Shown here in pieces: positions 37,984 to 46,748 of a stretch of 64,000 nucleotides of DNA. The stretch is from NCBI RefSeq assembly GCF_025998815.1, contig NZ_AP026678.1:2542001-2606000 (forward strand), read 5' to 3'. Each line of letters starts with the position of its first letter. Position 1 is the first letter of the stretch. Source of the DNA: Ignavibacterium sp. GTDB taxonomy: Bacteria; Bacteroidota; Ignavibacteria; Ignavibacteriales; Ignavibacteriaceae. Below the pieces are notes generated by a model that saw nothing but the letters and a program-made list of their open reading frames with translations, ran no database searches and was not told the origin of the DNA. Made by a program: the position numbers and the translations under genes.

Positions 37984-40344
37984 TTATTTTAAGATAACAA
38001 GTTTTTTAATGTCTGTAAACTCTGTTGTGATAAGTTTATACAGATATACTCCGCTCGAAAAACCACTTGCATCAAAGATTACATTATGAGAACCAGCATC
38101 TTTATAATCATTTACCAATGTCATTAGTTCATTGCCTAATATATCAAATATTTTAAGCTCAACAAAAGATTCTTTTTTCAACTCGTATCTTATTGTTGTA
38201 ACAGGGTTGAATGGATTCGGATAGTTTTGCTCAAGTGAAAATTTATCCGGTGTAAGTACATCAACTTCTACTTGATTTGAATATTCAAATGTTCCGTCGA
38301 AATCTATTTGCTTTAATCTATAAGCATATTTTCCTGAAGTAAGATTTTTATCAACAAATACATAGTTCTGAGGTTCTGTAGTTGTTCCTTTACCATTTAC
38401 AAAACCAGCAGCTTCCCAGGAAAGATTCCTCGCTTCGTTCGGAATGACACTTCGCTGAATTTCAAAACCACGATTATTTGTTTCAGTTGCAGTTGACCAG
38501 TTTAATTCAACATTGTTACCAACAGATATTGCTGTGAATGATGTAAGCTCAACTGGAATGACAGTATTGTAAGTAGATATTTTGATATTATCAACATACC
38601 ATCCATCGTTTTGAACAGAACCATCTGAACGTAATAAAAATCTTAACTTAATTGTCTGCCCAATAAAATTTGAAAGACTCATTTTCTCGTGAACCCAGGT
38701 AGTTTGTGTTCCATCATACAGCGGCTCGTTTGGTGGTTGAAAACTGCCTGTTGCTGTATTTGTATAATTACCGGCAAGCGGTGTCCACGTTGAACCGTTA
38801 TTTGTGGAAACAAGAACCTGACCATAATCCCAATTATTTTCGATATCCCACTGAGTATCAAATTCCAGTTCAGCGCCGAGAACATCAGCCAAACTTATGT
38901 TACTATTATAAGTTAATGTTGCTGTTACATTTGGAGGATATGTCCCGCCAGGTGAATCAGTGAATGATGTTGGTGGAGTAACAAATTTTGATGTTGTAGT
39001 ATTCCAGCCGCTTACAGAAGTCCAGTTGTTTAAATTATTTGCTTCATCATACAACGCAACTGATACTGGTGCAACATAAAACTGATAAAATGTTGGAGGT
39101 GGAACATTTCCCGGAGGATTAAATCCACTTCCGCCAGCAGGCAGTGTTTTAACGATAGTTGAATTTGCATCCTGTGCTGCAATGTAATATTGAACTATAC
39201 TTCCAAGAGGTATCGCGGGAATGTTAAAGCTATAATTACTTCCACCCGAATTAGTGCCCACAACTTCATTGAAAGAACCAAATCCACTTCCGTTACTTGT
39301 TCTGTAATAAAGTCTCGGTGCTGAAATACCTGTTCCTACTTCTAATCCTGTTGTAATTTGTGCTGTAGTTAAGATTGGCTGAGATTGTGTCATCGAAGCA
39401 ATTGGAGTGTGAAAAATCTGCAGATTAAGATTTAATGCAAGTGTTGCGAAAGTTCCAATTGCAAGTTTAGCAGATTTTGTAAAATAAGGTTGATTGAAAT
39501 ACTGAACCAAATCGCTTGTAGTATGATAGTATGCATTAAAGTCATTGTCATCTTCAATTAATAATATTGCACCATAATTCTTTGACCAGAATGATGCGTG
39601 ATCGCTGTAAGTAGAACCAGGATTGTATGAGACTATGGTAAGATTTATTCCATATTGTGAATTTACTTCAACCATTTTCTGATATAATTCAACTGAATTT
39701 GCAACCGCACGGTTATGAACATTCACTATTCCATCATTATTGCTATCGTAAGCAATCATATCCATATTAATCACACCAACAATTGAATCATTAACATTTC
39801 TTGCCTGAGTAGCATAGTAATTACTTCCAACCAAACCTTGTTCTTCTTCATCCCAAAGTGCATAAACAATGGTAAAAGGGAAAGTATATTGAGATAATAT
39901 TCTTGCAGCTTCAATTACTGCGGCTGTTCCGCTTGCATTATCATCAGCTCCGGGCGCAGTTGTTCCGGAAGGCATATCATCATAGTGAGCGCATATTATT
40001 AATTTCTGATTAGGAAATTGTGTTCCCGGCTGAGTTCCGATAACATTATTTCCCGTTGAGCTGAAATTCTGAATTGTTGTTGTAATTCCATACGATTGCA
40101 ATTTCTGCTTTATATAATCTTTTGCAAGTTCATTTGCAGAATTGTTCTTATGTCGTGATACAATAGTAACAGTCTGTCCGTTAACAACTGTTGGAACATT
40201 ACCGGAAAGTTCACGAACGAAATAAACAAGAGAATCCTGTCTTACAGAATTTATTATCTGTTGTACTGTAGGATTCTGAGCAAAAGATGAAAAAGAAAAA
40301 ACGAAAAGAAAAAATACACAGAGGGTTTGTAAATGTTTTTTCAT
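37984..40344 (-). CDS. secreted M28 family metallopeptidase with T9SS sorting domain
   Basis: The 786-residue protein has a signal peptide (LCVFFLFVFSFSSFAQ), an M28 di-zinc peptidase domain with the metal ligands in CAHYDD, GADDNASGTA, WDEEEQGLVGS, INMDMIAYD and YYHTTSD, a beta-sandwich region with a MAM/jelly-roll-like segment (DGWYVDNIKIS), a Fn3-like WSTATETNNRGFEIQR stretch and a C-terminal sorting domain (EQNYPNPFNPVTTIRYELK). M28 enzymes are aminopeptidases. Residues ~632-643 (VIPNEARNLSW) are encoded by a mobile-type repeat. Confidence 0.93.
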   Translation of the reverse strand: MKKHLQTLCVFFLFVFSFSSFAQNPTVQQIINSVRQDSLVYFVRELSGNVPTVVNGQTVTIVSRHKNNSANELAKDYIKQKLQSYGITTTIQNFSSTGNNVIGTQPGTQFPNQKLIICAHYDDMPSGTTAPGADDNASGTAAVIEAARILSQYTFPFTIVYALWDEEEQGLVGSNYYATQARNVNDSIVGVINMDMIAYDSNNDGIVNVHNRAVANSVELYQKMVEVNSQYGINLTIVSYNPGSTYSDHASFWSKNYGAILLIEDDNDFNAYYHTTSDLVQYFNQPYFTKSAKLAIGTFATLALNLNLQIFHTPIASMTQSQPILTTAQITTGLEVGTGISAPRLYYRTSNGSGFGSFNEVVGTNSGGSNYSFNIPAIPLGSIVQYYIAAQDANSTIVKTLPAGGSGFNPPGNVPPPTFYQFYVAPVSVALYDEANNLNNWTSVSGWNTTTSKFVTPPTSFTDSPGGTYPPNVTATLTYNSNISLADVLGAELEFDTQWDIENNWDYGQVLVSTNNGSTWTPLAGNYTNTATGSFQPPNEPLYDGTQTTWVHEKMSLSNFIGQTIKLRFLLRSDGSVQNDGWYVDNIKISTYNTVIPVELTSFTAISVGNNVELNWSTATETNNRGFEIQRSVIPNEARNLSWEAAGFVNGKGTTTEPQNYVFVDKNLTSGKYAYRLKQIDFDGTFEYSNQVEVDVLTPDKFSLEQNYPNPFNPVTTIRYELKKESFVELKIFDILGNELMTLVNDYKDAGSHNVIFDASGFSSGVYLYKLITTEFTDIKKLVILK
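38419..38448. repeat. GTCATTCCGAACGAAG repeat inside the M28 peptidase gene
   Basis: On the coding strand TGTCATTCCGAACGAAGCGA followed by GGAATCTTTC matches the GTCATTCTGA-GAATCTC family found between katG and oxyR, here read in frame as VIPNEARNLS. Confidence 0.85.
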
Positions 40345-40540
40345 AACACAACCTGTGATGTTAGTGGTATAATAATTATTGGAGGATTAGCAACTAATAA
40401 TTGCTATCAACGAACAGAATAACCATCAAATGTTATTCCCTCTAAACTTAGTTTGATTTTTTCGTATAATCAAACTTCCCTCAAAATTTTCAATCTCTAA
40501 TTATAAGATTTGAAAAATAATTTTTCCTAAATGAGAATTA

Positions 40541-41179
40541 TTAAAAAGTTGTTTGATGATTAGCATTTGTTTTCAGATTGTCGCTAAGTAAGTGGATAAT
40601 CTCCTTCTCGGTGGAATATCCTCCATCCTTTGCATACCAAAGATGAAGTTGTTTAATCACTTCCTGCTTTTCAATTCCTTTTTTATGTAAGTCTTCTGCA
40701 AGTGATTTTGCTGCTTTCGGACGAGGTCCCCATTGAAATATTTCATTTAATTCTTCATCAAATACAACAAGTTTTGGGATGCTTCTTTTCCCGTTTGTTA
40801 AATACACATCCATTATTTCAGGATTCGAATCTCGCAGAAGAATTTTCAAGTCAATATTTTTATTAAGATTTGCCAACGCAGCGATGACAGGTAATGTTTG
40901 AGCAGAGTCTCCGCACCAATCTTCAGTAATTACAAACCAAATCTGATGACTTTGAATTTTACTGATGGTATTTAAAGCTTCATCGGTTGGCTTATATAAT
41001 TTTTCAAGTCTTGATACTCTTGCAAGATTTAATTTTCTATATTCATAATATGCAAGTTCCATTTCATTTAGCATATCTGGATTAACATCCTTTACATTCT
41101 TTTCGCTAATCTCTTTAAATTGTGGATAAGTAAGTGCACCACTAAGTTTTTCTTTTAATAACATTAGATTTTTAGTCAT
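40541..41179 (-). CDS. thioredoxin family protein with single-Cys WCGDS motif
   Basis: The 212-residue cytoplasmic protein has a thioredoxin fold from about residue 80: WFVITEDWCGDSAQTLP, LKILLRDSNPEIMD and the cis-Pro segment RSIPKLVVFDEE. The active site is WCGDS rather than WCxxC, so it has only one thiol and is more likely a bacilliredoxin/transferase-like protein than a disulfide reductase. The N-terminal 75 residues are helical. An AGGTGA ribosome site precedes the ATG. Confidence 0.82.
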   Translation of the reverse strand: MTKNLMLLKEKLSGALTYPQFKEISEKNVKDVNPDMLNEMELAYYEYRKLNLARVSRLEKLYKPTDEALNTISKIQSHQIWFVITEDWCGDSAQTLPVIAALANLNKNIDLKILLRDSNPEIMDVYLTNGKRSIPKLVVFDEELNEIFQWGPRPKAAKSLAEDLHKKGIEKQEVIKQLHLWYAKDGGYSTEKEIIHLLSDNLKTNANHQTTF

Positions 41180-41335
41180 TCTTCACCTGCATTTTTAATA
41201 AGATAAATTGTCATAGTTAGAATAGAAAAAATCTCTTTGGTTTCAGAAAAACTTAATAAATTTCGTGAAATTTGAACTTTTTTTATTCATTTTTCATTAT
41301 ATTTTTACAGCGACTTAAAAACAGAATTAATTTAT

Positions 41336-41728
41336 ATGACAACAGCAACAAAATATTTCACACCGGAAGAAGCCAGAAGAACACTTCCTTTGGTAAGAAA
41401 AATAGTTCAGGATATTCTTGATACCACAAGAGAAATGCGTTTAATCGCTGAAGATTTACAAGGCGATTTTGAGGAAGATGCGCGAATTAAAAAACTTGCT
41501 GATGAAGTAAACGGATTTCTCAAAGAACTTGAAGAGATAGGTTGTTTTTATAAAGATTCAAATTTTCAAATTGGTCTGGTAGATTTTCCTGCACTGTTTG
41601 ATGGACGTGAAGTATATCTTTGCTGGAGAAGTGATGAAGATGATATTCTATACTACCATGAAGTTGATGCCGGTTATCAGGGACGAAAAAAAATTCCCCC
41701 ACAATATTTTGAAGGATCGTTGTTCTGA
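41336..41728 (+). CDS. DUF2203 family protein
   Basis: The 130-residue protein shows YFTPEEARRTLPLVRKIVQD at the N terminus and IGLVDFPALFDGREVYLCWR followed by YYHEVDAGYQGRKKIP, the DUF2203 pattern. The family is widespread and of unknown function; it looks like a helical N-terminal hairpin plus a small beta domain. It is convergent with the next gene, 3 bases apart. Confidence 0.88.
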   Translation: MTTATKYFTPEEARRTLPLVRKIVQDILDTTREMRLIAEDLQGDFEEDARIKKLADEVNGFLKELEEIGCFYKDSNFQIGLVDFPALFDGREVYLCWRSDEDDILYYHEVDAGYQGRKKIPPQYFEGSLF

Positions 41729-41731
41729 TTG

Positions 41732-42157
41732 CTATTTACTTAACTCCAAATCAGTTTCAATGCTTGTTTGATTATCCGAATTAGCATCTTTTATATGAAA
41801 TATTATTTTGTAAATTCCTTCCTGATAAGTAGAATCAAGTGTGAATTGAGCTTCTAAACCAACATCAGAAATTTTTTCTTTACTGGTTTCTGAGTGAACA
41901 TAGGAAAACTTTCCTGCTTCAACTGAACTATCGGGTTTTACAAGATCAACAACAAGTGAAATTGTTGCCGCATAATTTCCGGTTTCTTTATCAATAATCT
42001 GATTAAATCCTTTTATCCTGACTGTTGCATTTACTTCCCAGCTTCCGCCCAAATCATAAGCAAATGCTTCAGTACTGAATGCTTCAAACTTTTCTTCCTT
42101 CTTACTGCAGAATGTAAATAGTAAAAGTGTAAGTGCAAATAAAATTATATTTTTCAT
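41732..42157 (-). CDS. putative lipoprotein
   Basis: The protein begins MKNIILFALTLLLFTFCSKK, a lipoprotein signal with the lipobox Cys at residue 17, followed by an 120-residue beta-rich domain (SWEVNATVRIKGF, GIYKIIFHIKDAN) reminiscent of an Ig-like fold. I do not recognise the family. An alternative Met four codons upstream exists; AGAG lies before the chosen start. Confidence 0.75.
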   Translation of the reverse strand: MKNIILFALTLLLFTFCSKKEEKFEAFSTEAFAYDLGGSWEVNATVRIKGFNQIIDKETGNYAATISLVVDLVKPDSSVEAGKFSYVHSETSKEKISDVGLEAQFTLDSTYQEGIYKIIFHIKDANSDNQTSIETDLELSK

Positions 42158-42189
42158 AGTTCTCTTCATTTGTTTAAGTTGGATAAAAG

Positions 42190-42288
42190 GTGTTAGGTAT
42201 AAGGATTAGGGTATAAGGTATAAGGACAATTTATAAAAAATTTTAACTTATACCTTATTCCCTTATTGCCTTATTCCCTATACCGTTA
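42190..42288. repeat. palindromic ATAAGG repeat between serC and the lipoprotein gene
   Basis: A left arm of AGGTATAAGG, TTAGGGTATAAGGTATAAGG faces a right arm of TTATACCTTATTCCCTTATT and CCTTATTCCCTATACC. A hairpin with arms near 40 bases is possible. It fills the gap and ends at the serC stop codon. Confidence 0.7.
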
Positions 42289-42291
42289 GTA

Positions 42292-43395
42292 CTAACCGTT
42301 TCTCTTTTGGAAATCTTTCATAAAGTCCACAAGAGCTTCAACACCCTTAATTGGAAAAGCATTATAGATCGAAGCTCTTAGTCCGCCAACTGAACGATGT
42401 CCTTTCAATCCGCTGAATCCGGCTTTGGTTGCTTCATCAATCAGTTTCTTTTCAAGTTCTTCTGTTGCAAGGTTGAATGTTACATTCATTAATGAACGGC
42501 TATCTTTCTCAGCGTGTCCTTTATAAAATCCACCACTTTGATCAATACAATCATAGAGTAATTGAGCTTTCTTTTTGTTAATCTTATACATTTCTTCAAG
42601 TCCGCCAAGTCCTAACAACCATTTCGTAACAAGTTTGATAATGTAAATTCCAAAAGTATTTGGAGTATTGTACAACGAATCGTTTTCAGCGTGAATTTTA
42701 TAGTTCAACATTGTGTGCAGAGAATCCTGACTTCTTTCAAGCAAATCTTTTCTGATAATTACAAGAGTTACTCCCGAAGGACCCATATTTTTCTGAGCGC
42801 CGGCATATATCAATCCATATTTTTTTATGTCCAGAGGTTTGCTGAGAATATCTGAAGAAGCATCGCATACTAATGGAACATTGCCGACTTCAGGTTCTGT
42901 CTGCCATTCAGTTCCGTATATTGTATTGTTTGATGTGAAGTGAACATAAGCCGCATCAGGATCAAGTTTCAATTCACTTTGTTTTGGAATTCTTTTAAAA
43001 TATTTTTTATCACCTTCTCCCTCTTCTGTGGTTGCAGCAACATTAGCGGTTCCAACTCGTTTTGCTTCTTTCATTGCCTTTTTTGACCACGAACCGGTGA
43101 GAATATAATCTGCTTTATTTTTAGGCGGCATAAGATTTAACGGAACCATTGAAAACTGTAATGATGCACCACCCTGAAGAAACAGAATTGCATAATCATC
43201 CGGAATATTAAGAAGTTGTTTCAATCCTTCCTTTGCTTCCTGATGAATTGCATCATAAGTTTTTGAACGATGTGAAATTTCGAGAATTGACATTCCCACT
43301 CCGGGAAGTGCAAATAAATCTTTCTGAGCTTCGAGCAATACTTCTTCCGGTAAAACTGCCGGGCCAGCGCTGAAATTATATATTCTGTTTTCCAT
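42292..43395 (-). CDS. serC: phosphoserine aminotransferase SerC
   Basis: The 367-residue class V aminotransferase makes phosphoserine from phosphohydroxypyruvate and glutamate. It has IYNFSAGPAVLPEEVLLEAQ, LFLQGGASLQFSMVP, VHFTSNNTIYGTEW, CDASSDILSKPLD and the PLP-binding Lys in IYAGAQKNMGPSG. Length is normal. The DUF1015 gene upstream on the same strand is a frequent neighbour of serC. AAAGGA precedes the ATG. Confidence 0.96.
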   Translation of the reverse strand: MENRIYNFSAGPAVLPEEVLLEAQKDLFALPGVGMSILEISHRSKTYDAIHQEAKEGLKQLLNIPDDYAILFLQGGASLQFSMVPLNLMPPKNKADYILTGSWSKKAMKEAKRVGTANVAATTEEGEGDKKYFKRIPKQSELKLDPDAAYVHFTSNNTIYGTEWQTEPEVGNVPLVCDASSDILSKPLDIKKYGLIYAGAQKNMGPSGVTLVIIRKDLLERSQDSLHTMLNYKIHAENDSLYNTPNTFGIYIIKLVTKWLLGLGGLEEMYKINKKKAQLLYDCIDQSGGFYKGHAEKDSRSLMNVTFNLATEELEKKLIDEATKAGFSGLKGHRSVGGLRASIYNAFPIKGVEALVDFMKDFQKRNG

Positions 43396-43418
43396 GATTT
43401 TTCCTTTTATTTTATTTT

Positions 43419-43505
43419 CTTAGTGAATCTTTGTGCTCTAAGTGTCTTAGTGGTGAAAGATGATTTACCACTTAGACACTAAGTCCACTTAGTTGCACTT
43501 AGATT
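43419..43505. repeat. CACTTAGA inverted repeat between serC and the DUF1015 gene
   Basis: GCTCTAAGTGTCTTAGTGGT is followed after a few bases by TTACCACTTAGACACTAAGT and then CACTTAGTTGCACTTAG, so the two halves form a hairpin. The TAA of ATCTAAGTG at its right edge is the stop codon of the DUF1015 gene. Confidence 0.8.
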
Positions 43506-44746
43506 AAATGAGTTAATAATCCATCTCTCAATTTTGGCTCAAACCAGGTTGATTTTGGTGGCATTATTTCTCCCGCATCAGAAATGTTCATCAAATCATC
43601 AAGACTAACAGGATAGAGTGAAAATGCAACTGCTGCTTTGCCACTATCAACAAGCTTCTCTAATTCTTTTGTACCTCGTATTCCGCCAATGAAATCAATT
43701 CTGTTGTTTGTTCTCGGGTCATCAATTCCAAGAACCGGATTTAAAAGAAAATTTTGCAAAATGCTAACATCGAGTTTTTCTCCGACAGATTTTTCAAGCG
43801 ATAAACTTGCAAGCACGGAATCCCTTGCTTTCAGATGATACCACTGATGATCCAGATACATGCAAAACTCTTTTTGTTTCTTTGGTTCTTTTTCATCTGT
43901 TGGCTTCACATCAAATTTTTCACTGACAGCATTTAAGAAATCTTCTTTGCTCAATCCGTTCAAATCAAATACAACCCGATTGTACGGTAATATCTGTAAT
44001 TGTTCTGCCGGAAAAATTACTGCGATGAAATAATTGTATTCTTCATCTCCTTTGTGGTTTGGATTTGATTTCATTTTTTCTTCCCGCGCACGACTCGCAC
44101 TTTTTGCACGATGATGTCCATCGGCAATATACAGCTTGTTTATCTTAGCAAACTCAGATATAATCATTTCATTGTATTCATCAGGCAAAATCCAGATTGT
44201 GTGTTGAATTCCATCCGGTGCTGTGAAATCATATTCCGGTTGAACTGCACTAATTGTTTTTTCAACAAGTTCATTAACGGTTTTAACTCCGCGATAAGTA
44301 AGGAACACAACACCTGTTTGTGCGTTAGTTGTAATTATATGATTTGTTCTATCGTCTTCTTTTACCTTTCTGGTTTTTTCATGTTTCAGAATTACATCAT
44401 TGTCATAATCATCAACTGAAAAAGTTGCACAAATTCCGGTTTGAGCTCTTGCATTCATAATTAATCTGTAAAGATAAAAGTGAGGTTTTTCGTCCAATAC
44501 CAATGGTGCATCTTTAATCAGCTTATCAAGATTTTCTTTTGCTTTCAGATAAACTTCTTTTGAATAGACATCAACATTATCAGGCAAATCAATTTCTGAT
44601 CTTGTAACATGCAAATAGCTTAATGGATTTCCTTTTGCAAGTTCTTTTGCTTCTTCTTTATTGATAACATCATAAGGAACACTTGCAACTAAATGAGCAT
44701 TTTCTTTTGTTGGACGAAGTGCTTTGAAAGGTCTGATTACTGCCAT
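43499..44746 (-). CDS. DUF1015 family protein
   Basis: The 415-residue protein reads IRPFKALRPTKENAHLVASV, PYDVINKEEA, and near residue 215 IADGHHRAKSASRAREE with a conserved His pair, then LPYNRVVFDLNGLS. DUF1015 proteins have no proven activity but commonly neighbour serC/serA. A GGAGA ribosome site is present. Its stop codon lies in a repeat block, so the last residues may be recent. Confidence 0.92.
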   Translation of the reverse strand: MAVIRPFKALRPTKENAHLVASVPYDVINKEEAKELAKGNPLSYLHVTRSEIDLPDNVDVYSKEVYLKAKENLDKLIKDAPLVLDEKPHFYLYRLIMNARAQTGICATFSVDDYDNDVILKHEKTRKVKEDDRTNHIITTNAQTGVVFLTYRGVKTVNELVEKTISAVQPEYDFTAPDGIQHTIWILPDEYNEMIISEFAKINKLYIADGHHRAKSASRAREEKMKSNPNHKGDEEYNYFIAVIFPAEQLQILPYNRVVFDLNGLSKEDFLNAVSEKFDVKPTDEKEPKKQKEFCMYLDHQWYHLKARDSVLASLSLEKSVGEKLDVSILQNFLLNPVLGIDDPRTNNRIDFIGGIRGTKELEKLVDSGKAAVAFSLYPVSLDDLMNISDAGEIMPPKSTWFEPKLRDGLLTHLI

Positions 44747-44888
44747 TTTTGTCTCCGGATATTTACAAAATTTTCGAAAACTTCTTGCTCAAAAATCCAC
44801 AAAATATTACTAATAAGCCAATGACAAACCACACATTCGGGCAGGAAATTTCCGTAAAAAATATTTTATCGCATCAGAATGTTTTACT

Positions 44889-44896
44889 TATCTTTG
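44889..44896 (+). promoter_or_regulatory. TAnnTTTG promoter element before the esterase gene
   Basis: TATCTTTG followed by CAGG lies 29 bases before the ATG at 44926. This argues against the 59-codon upstream extension as start. Confidence 0.5.
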
Positions 44897-44925
44897 CAGG
44901 AATAAAATCTAAGAAAAGAATTTCT

Positions 44926-45720
44926 ATGTTTCGCCAACAAAAACCTAAAAGACCAAAGTCAAATGCCGAAAGAGATGAAATAGTGGGAATTGTAAAATAT
45001 CATCGCGGCTTTTCATCTTCATTTTTGAATAATCAGAGAGATATTGTGGTCTGGTTGCCAAAAGGTTATAACTCTTATAAGAAAAAAGAACAAAGATATG
45101 CTGTGCTCTATATGCACGACGGACAAAATATTCTTGACCCGAAAACAGCTTATGCAGGAAAAGACTGGCGTGTTGATGAAACATTATCGAAGCTGATAAG
45201 AAAAAGAAAAATAAAAGACATAATAGTTGTGGGAATTTATAATACACCAGACAGACTGGATGAATATAGCTGGAGTGATAAAGGTCAGCTTTACCTTAAA
45301 TTTATTGTTGAGGAATTAAAACCATTTATTGATTCGAATTACAGAACTCTACCAGACCGGGAAAATACAGCAATGATTGGCTCATCAATGGGTGGTTTAA
45401 TTTCATTTTATGCAGGATGGTTTTACGGCGAAGTTTTTTCGAAAGTTGGTTGTATGTCAAGCTCATTCTATTATCATAGTGACCATGCATTGAAGTTAGT
45501 TGAAGATTATAAAGGACCTAAAAAGAATATTAAGTTTTATATTGATCACGGAGAAGATGGATTAATTCGCGGTCAGAGAATGTTTTGTCTTCTAAGTCAA
45601 AAAGGATATGTGCTTGGACAGGATATTGATTACTATTATGCTCCTGGCGCAGAACACAATGAAAAGGAATGGGCTGCAAGATTGGAAAGACCATTACTGT
45701 TTTTCTTTAAGAAAACTTAG
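44926..45720 (+). CDS. alpha/beta hydrolase, esterase D family (PF00756-like)
   Basis: The 264-residue protein begins MFRQQKPKRPKSNAERDEIV and has VVWLPKGYNSYKKKEQRYAV, MHDGQNILD, the nucleophile AMIGSSMGGLISF, the acid in IDHGEDGL and the His in APGAEHNEKEW. The DGQNxxD segment is typical of enterochelin esterase/acetylxylan esterase-like members. The start follows from the promoter position. No signal peptide is evident. Confidence 0.87.
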   Translation: MFRQQKPKRPKSNAERDEIVGIVKYHRGFSSSFLNNQRDIVVWLPKGYNSYKKKEQRYAVLYMHDGQNILDPKTAYAGKDWRVDETLSKLIRKRKIKDIIVVGIYNTPDRLDEYSWSDKGQLYLKFIVEELKPFIDSNYRTLPDRENTAMIGSSMGGLISFYAGWFYGEVFSKVGCMSSSFYYHSDHALKLVEDYKGPKKNIKFYIDHGEDGLIRGQRMFCLLSQKGYVLGQDIDYYYAPGAEHNEKEWAARLERPLLFFFKKT

Positions 45721-45838
45721 TAATTACTATCCCGATATATTCTGAAAAATAATCTTTTGATTTTTTTTCCTGTATTGCTGTATGATTGAATTAATGAATG
45801 GTTGTAATGTTAGACACTTAATTATTAAAAAAAACTTT

Positions 45839-46516
45839 ATGAAATCATTCTTTTTCAGAAATACTCTTACTACTACTACTCGTAATCTTACTATTATTCT
45901 TTCTCTTTCTCTCACTCTTTTAAGTTGTTCTTCCAATGAATTGGTTAATCTTCGTGTAGCAAAAGACAGAGTGAAAGATTATTATGAATCCGGCAAATAC
46001 GATAAAGAATTAAAAGAAATATATCTTGATGCAAAAAGTAAAATTGATAAAATTGAAGTGAAGCCAAACTCCGCAGCAATATTTGATGTTGATGATACTG
46101 CGTTATCGAATTATGAAATAAGTAAGCGACTTGATTATGGCTATGATTATCAGATAATTCAGGATTGGGTGATGAGTGCAAAACTTCCGGCAATAAAACA
46201 GACCCTTGAATTCTATAATTATCTCAAATCAAAAGGAATTAAACTTATATTTCTCACGGGCAGACAAATCGAGGAATATGATGCTACATACAGAAACCTT
46301 ATGGAGCAAGGTTATACTGATTTTGATACTTTGATTATGAGGAGTGAACAAGAGAGAAAACTGGGTGCGGCTCAGTTCAAATCACAAAAAAGAAAAGAGC
46401 TAATTCAGAACGGTTATGAAATAATTATCTGTGTTGGAGATCAGTGGACGGACTTTGAGGGAGATTACACGAGAATAAAAGTAAAACTTCCAAATTATTT
46501 GTATGAGACAAAATAG
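45839..46516 (+). CDS. HAD superfamily acid phosphatase lipoprotein (class B/C-like)
   Basis: The 225-residue protein has a lipoprotein signal (TIILSLSLTLLSC with the Cys at residue 30), and the HAD motifs AIFDVDDTALSN (nucleophile Asp), IFLTGRQ (motif II), a Lys near the cap end and ICVGDQWTDF (motif IV). It resembles outer-membrane acid phosphatases such as lipoprotein e(P4), which dephosphorylate nucleotides or cofactors. The signal region is encoded by low-complexity ACT/TCT repeats. An upstream Met 19 codons earlier is less likely. Confidence 0.88.
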   Translation: MKSFFFRNTLTTTTRNLTIILSLSLTLLSCSSNELVNLRVAKDRVKDYYESGKYDKELKEIYLDAKSKIDKIEVKPNSAAIFDVDDTALSNYEISKRLDYGYDYQIIQDWVMSAKLPAIKQTLEFYNYLKSKGIKLIFLTGRQIEEYDATYRNLMEQGYTDFDTLIMRSEQERKLGAAQFKSQKRKELIQNGYEIIICVGDQWTDFEGDYTRIKVKLPNYLYETK

Positions 46517-46560
46517 ACTTAAATACAGATAACGAGCATTTTCGCATATCCAAATATTCA

Positions 46561-46604
46561 TCACACGGAGTTACCCTGAGAAAGCACGGAGAACCACAGA
46601 GAAG
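46561..46604. repeat. CACGGAGTTAC-type short repeat
   Basis: CACACGGAGTTACCCTGAGA followed by GCACGGAGAACCACAGAG matches the right arm of the block at 5393-5470. Confidence 0.6.
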
Positions 46605-46692
46605 TTTATTGATAATTAATATCATGTTGAAATCTGCTAGATCAGTGTCACCTGCGTGCTATTTGGTTTAACCCTTACTCCTCCAATTTCCT

Positions 46693-46700
46693 TATATTTG
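46693..46700 (+). promoter_or_regulatory. TAnnTTTG promoter element before the restriction-modification gene
   Basis: CCTTATATTTGCACTCAAA occurs here and again before valS (52519-52526). It lies downstream of the earliest possible start codon (46656), supporting the ATG at 46749. Confidence 0.55.
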
Positions 46701-46748
46701 CACTCAAAGTCGAATAAGAATAATAATCACATTCCATCTGGTATTTTA

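Noticed and set aside
46656-46748. Earlier start for the restriction-modification gene
   Set aside because: The probable promoter element TATATTTG lies inside this stretch, downstream of the earlier ATG.
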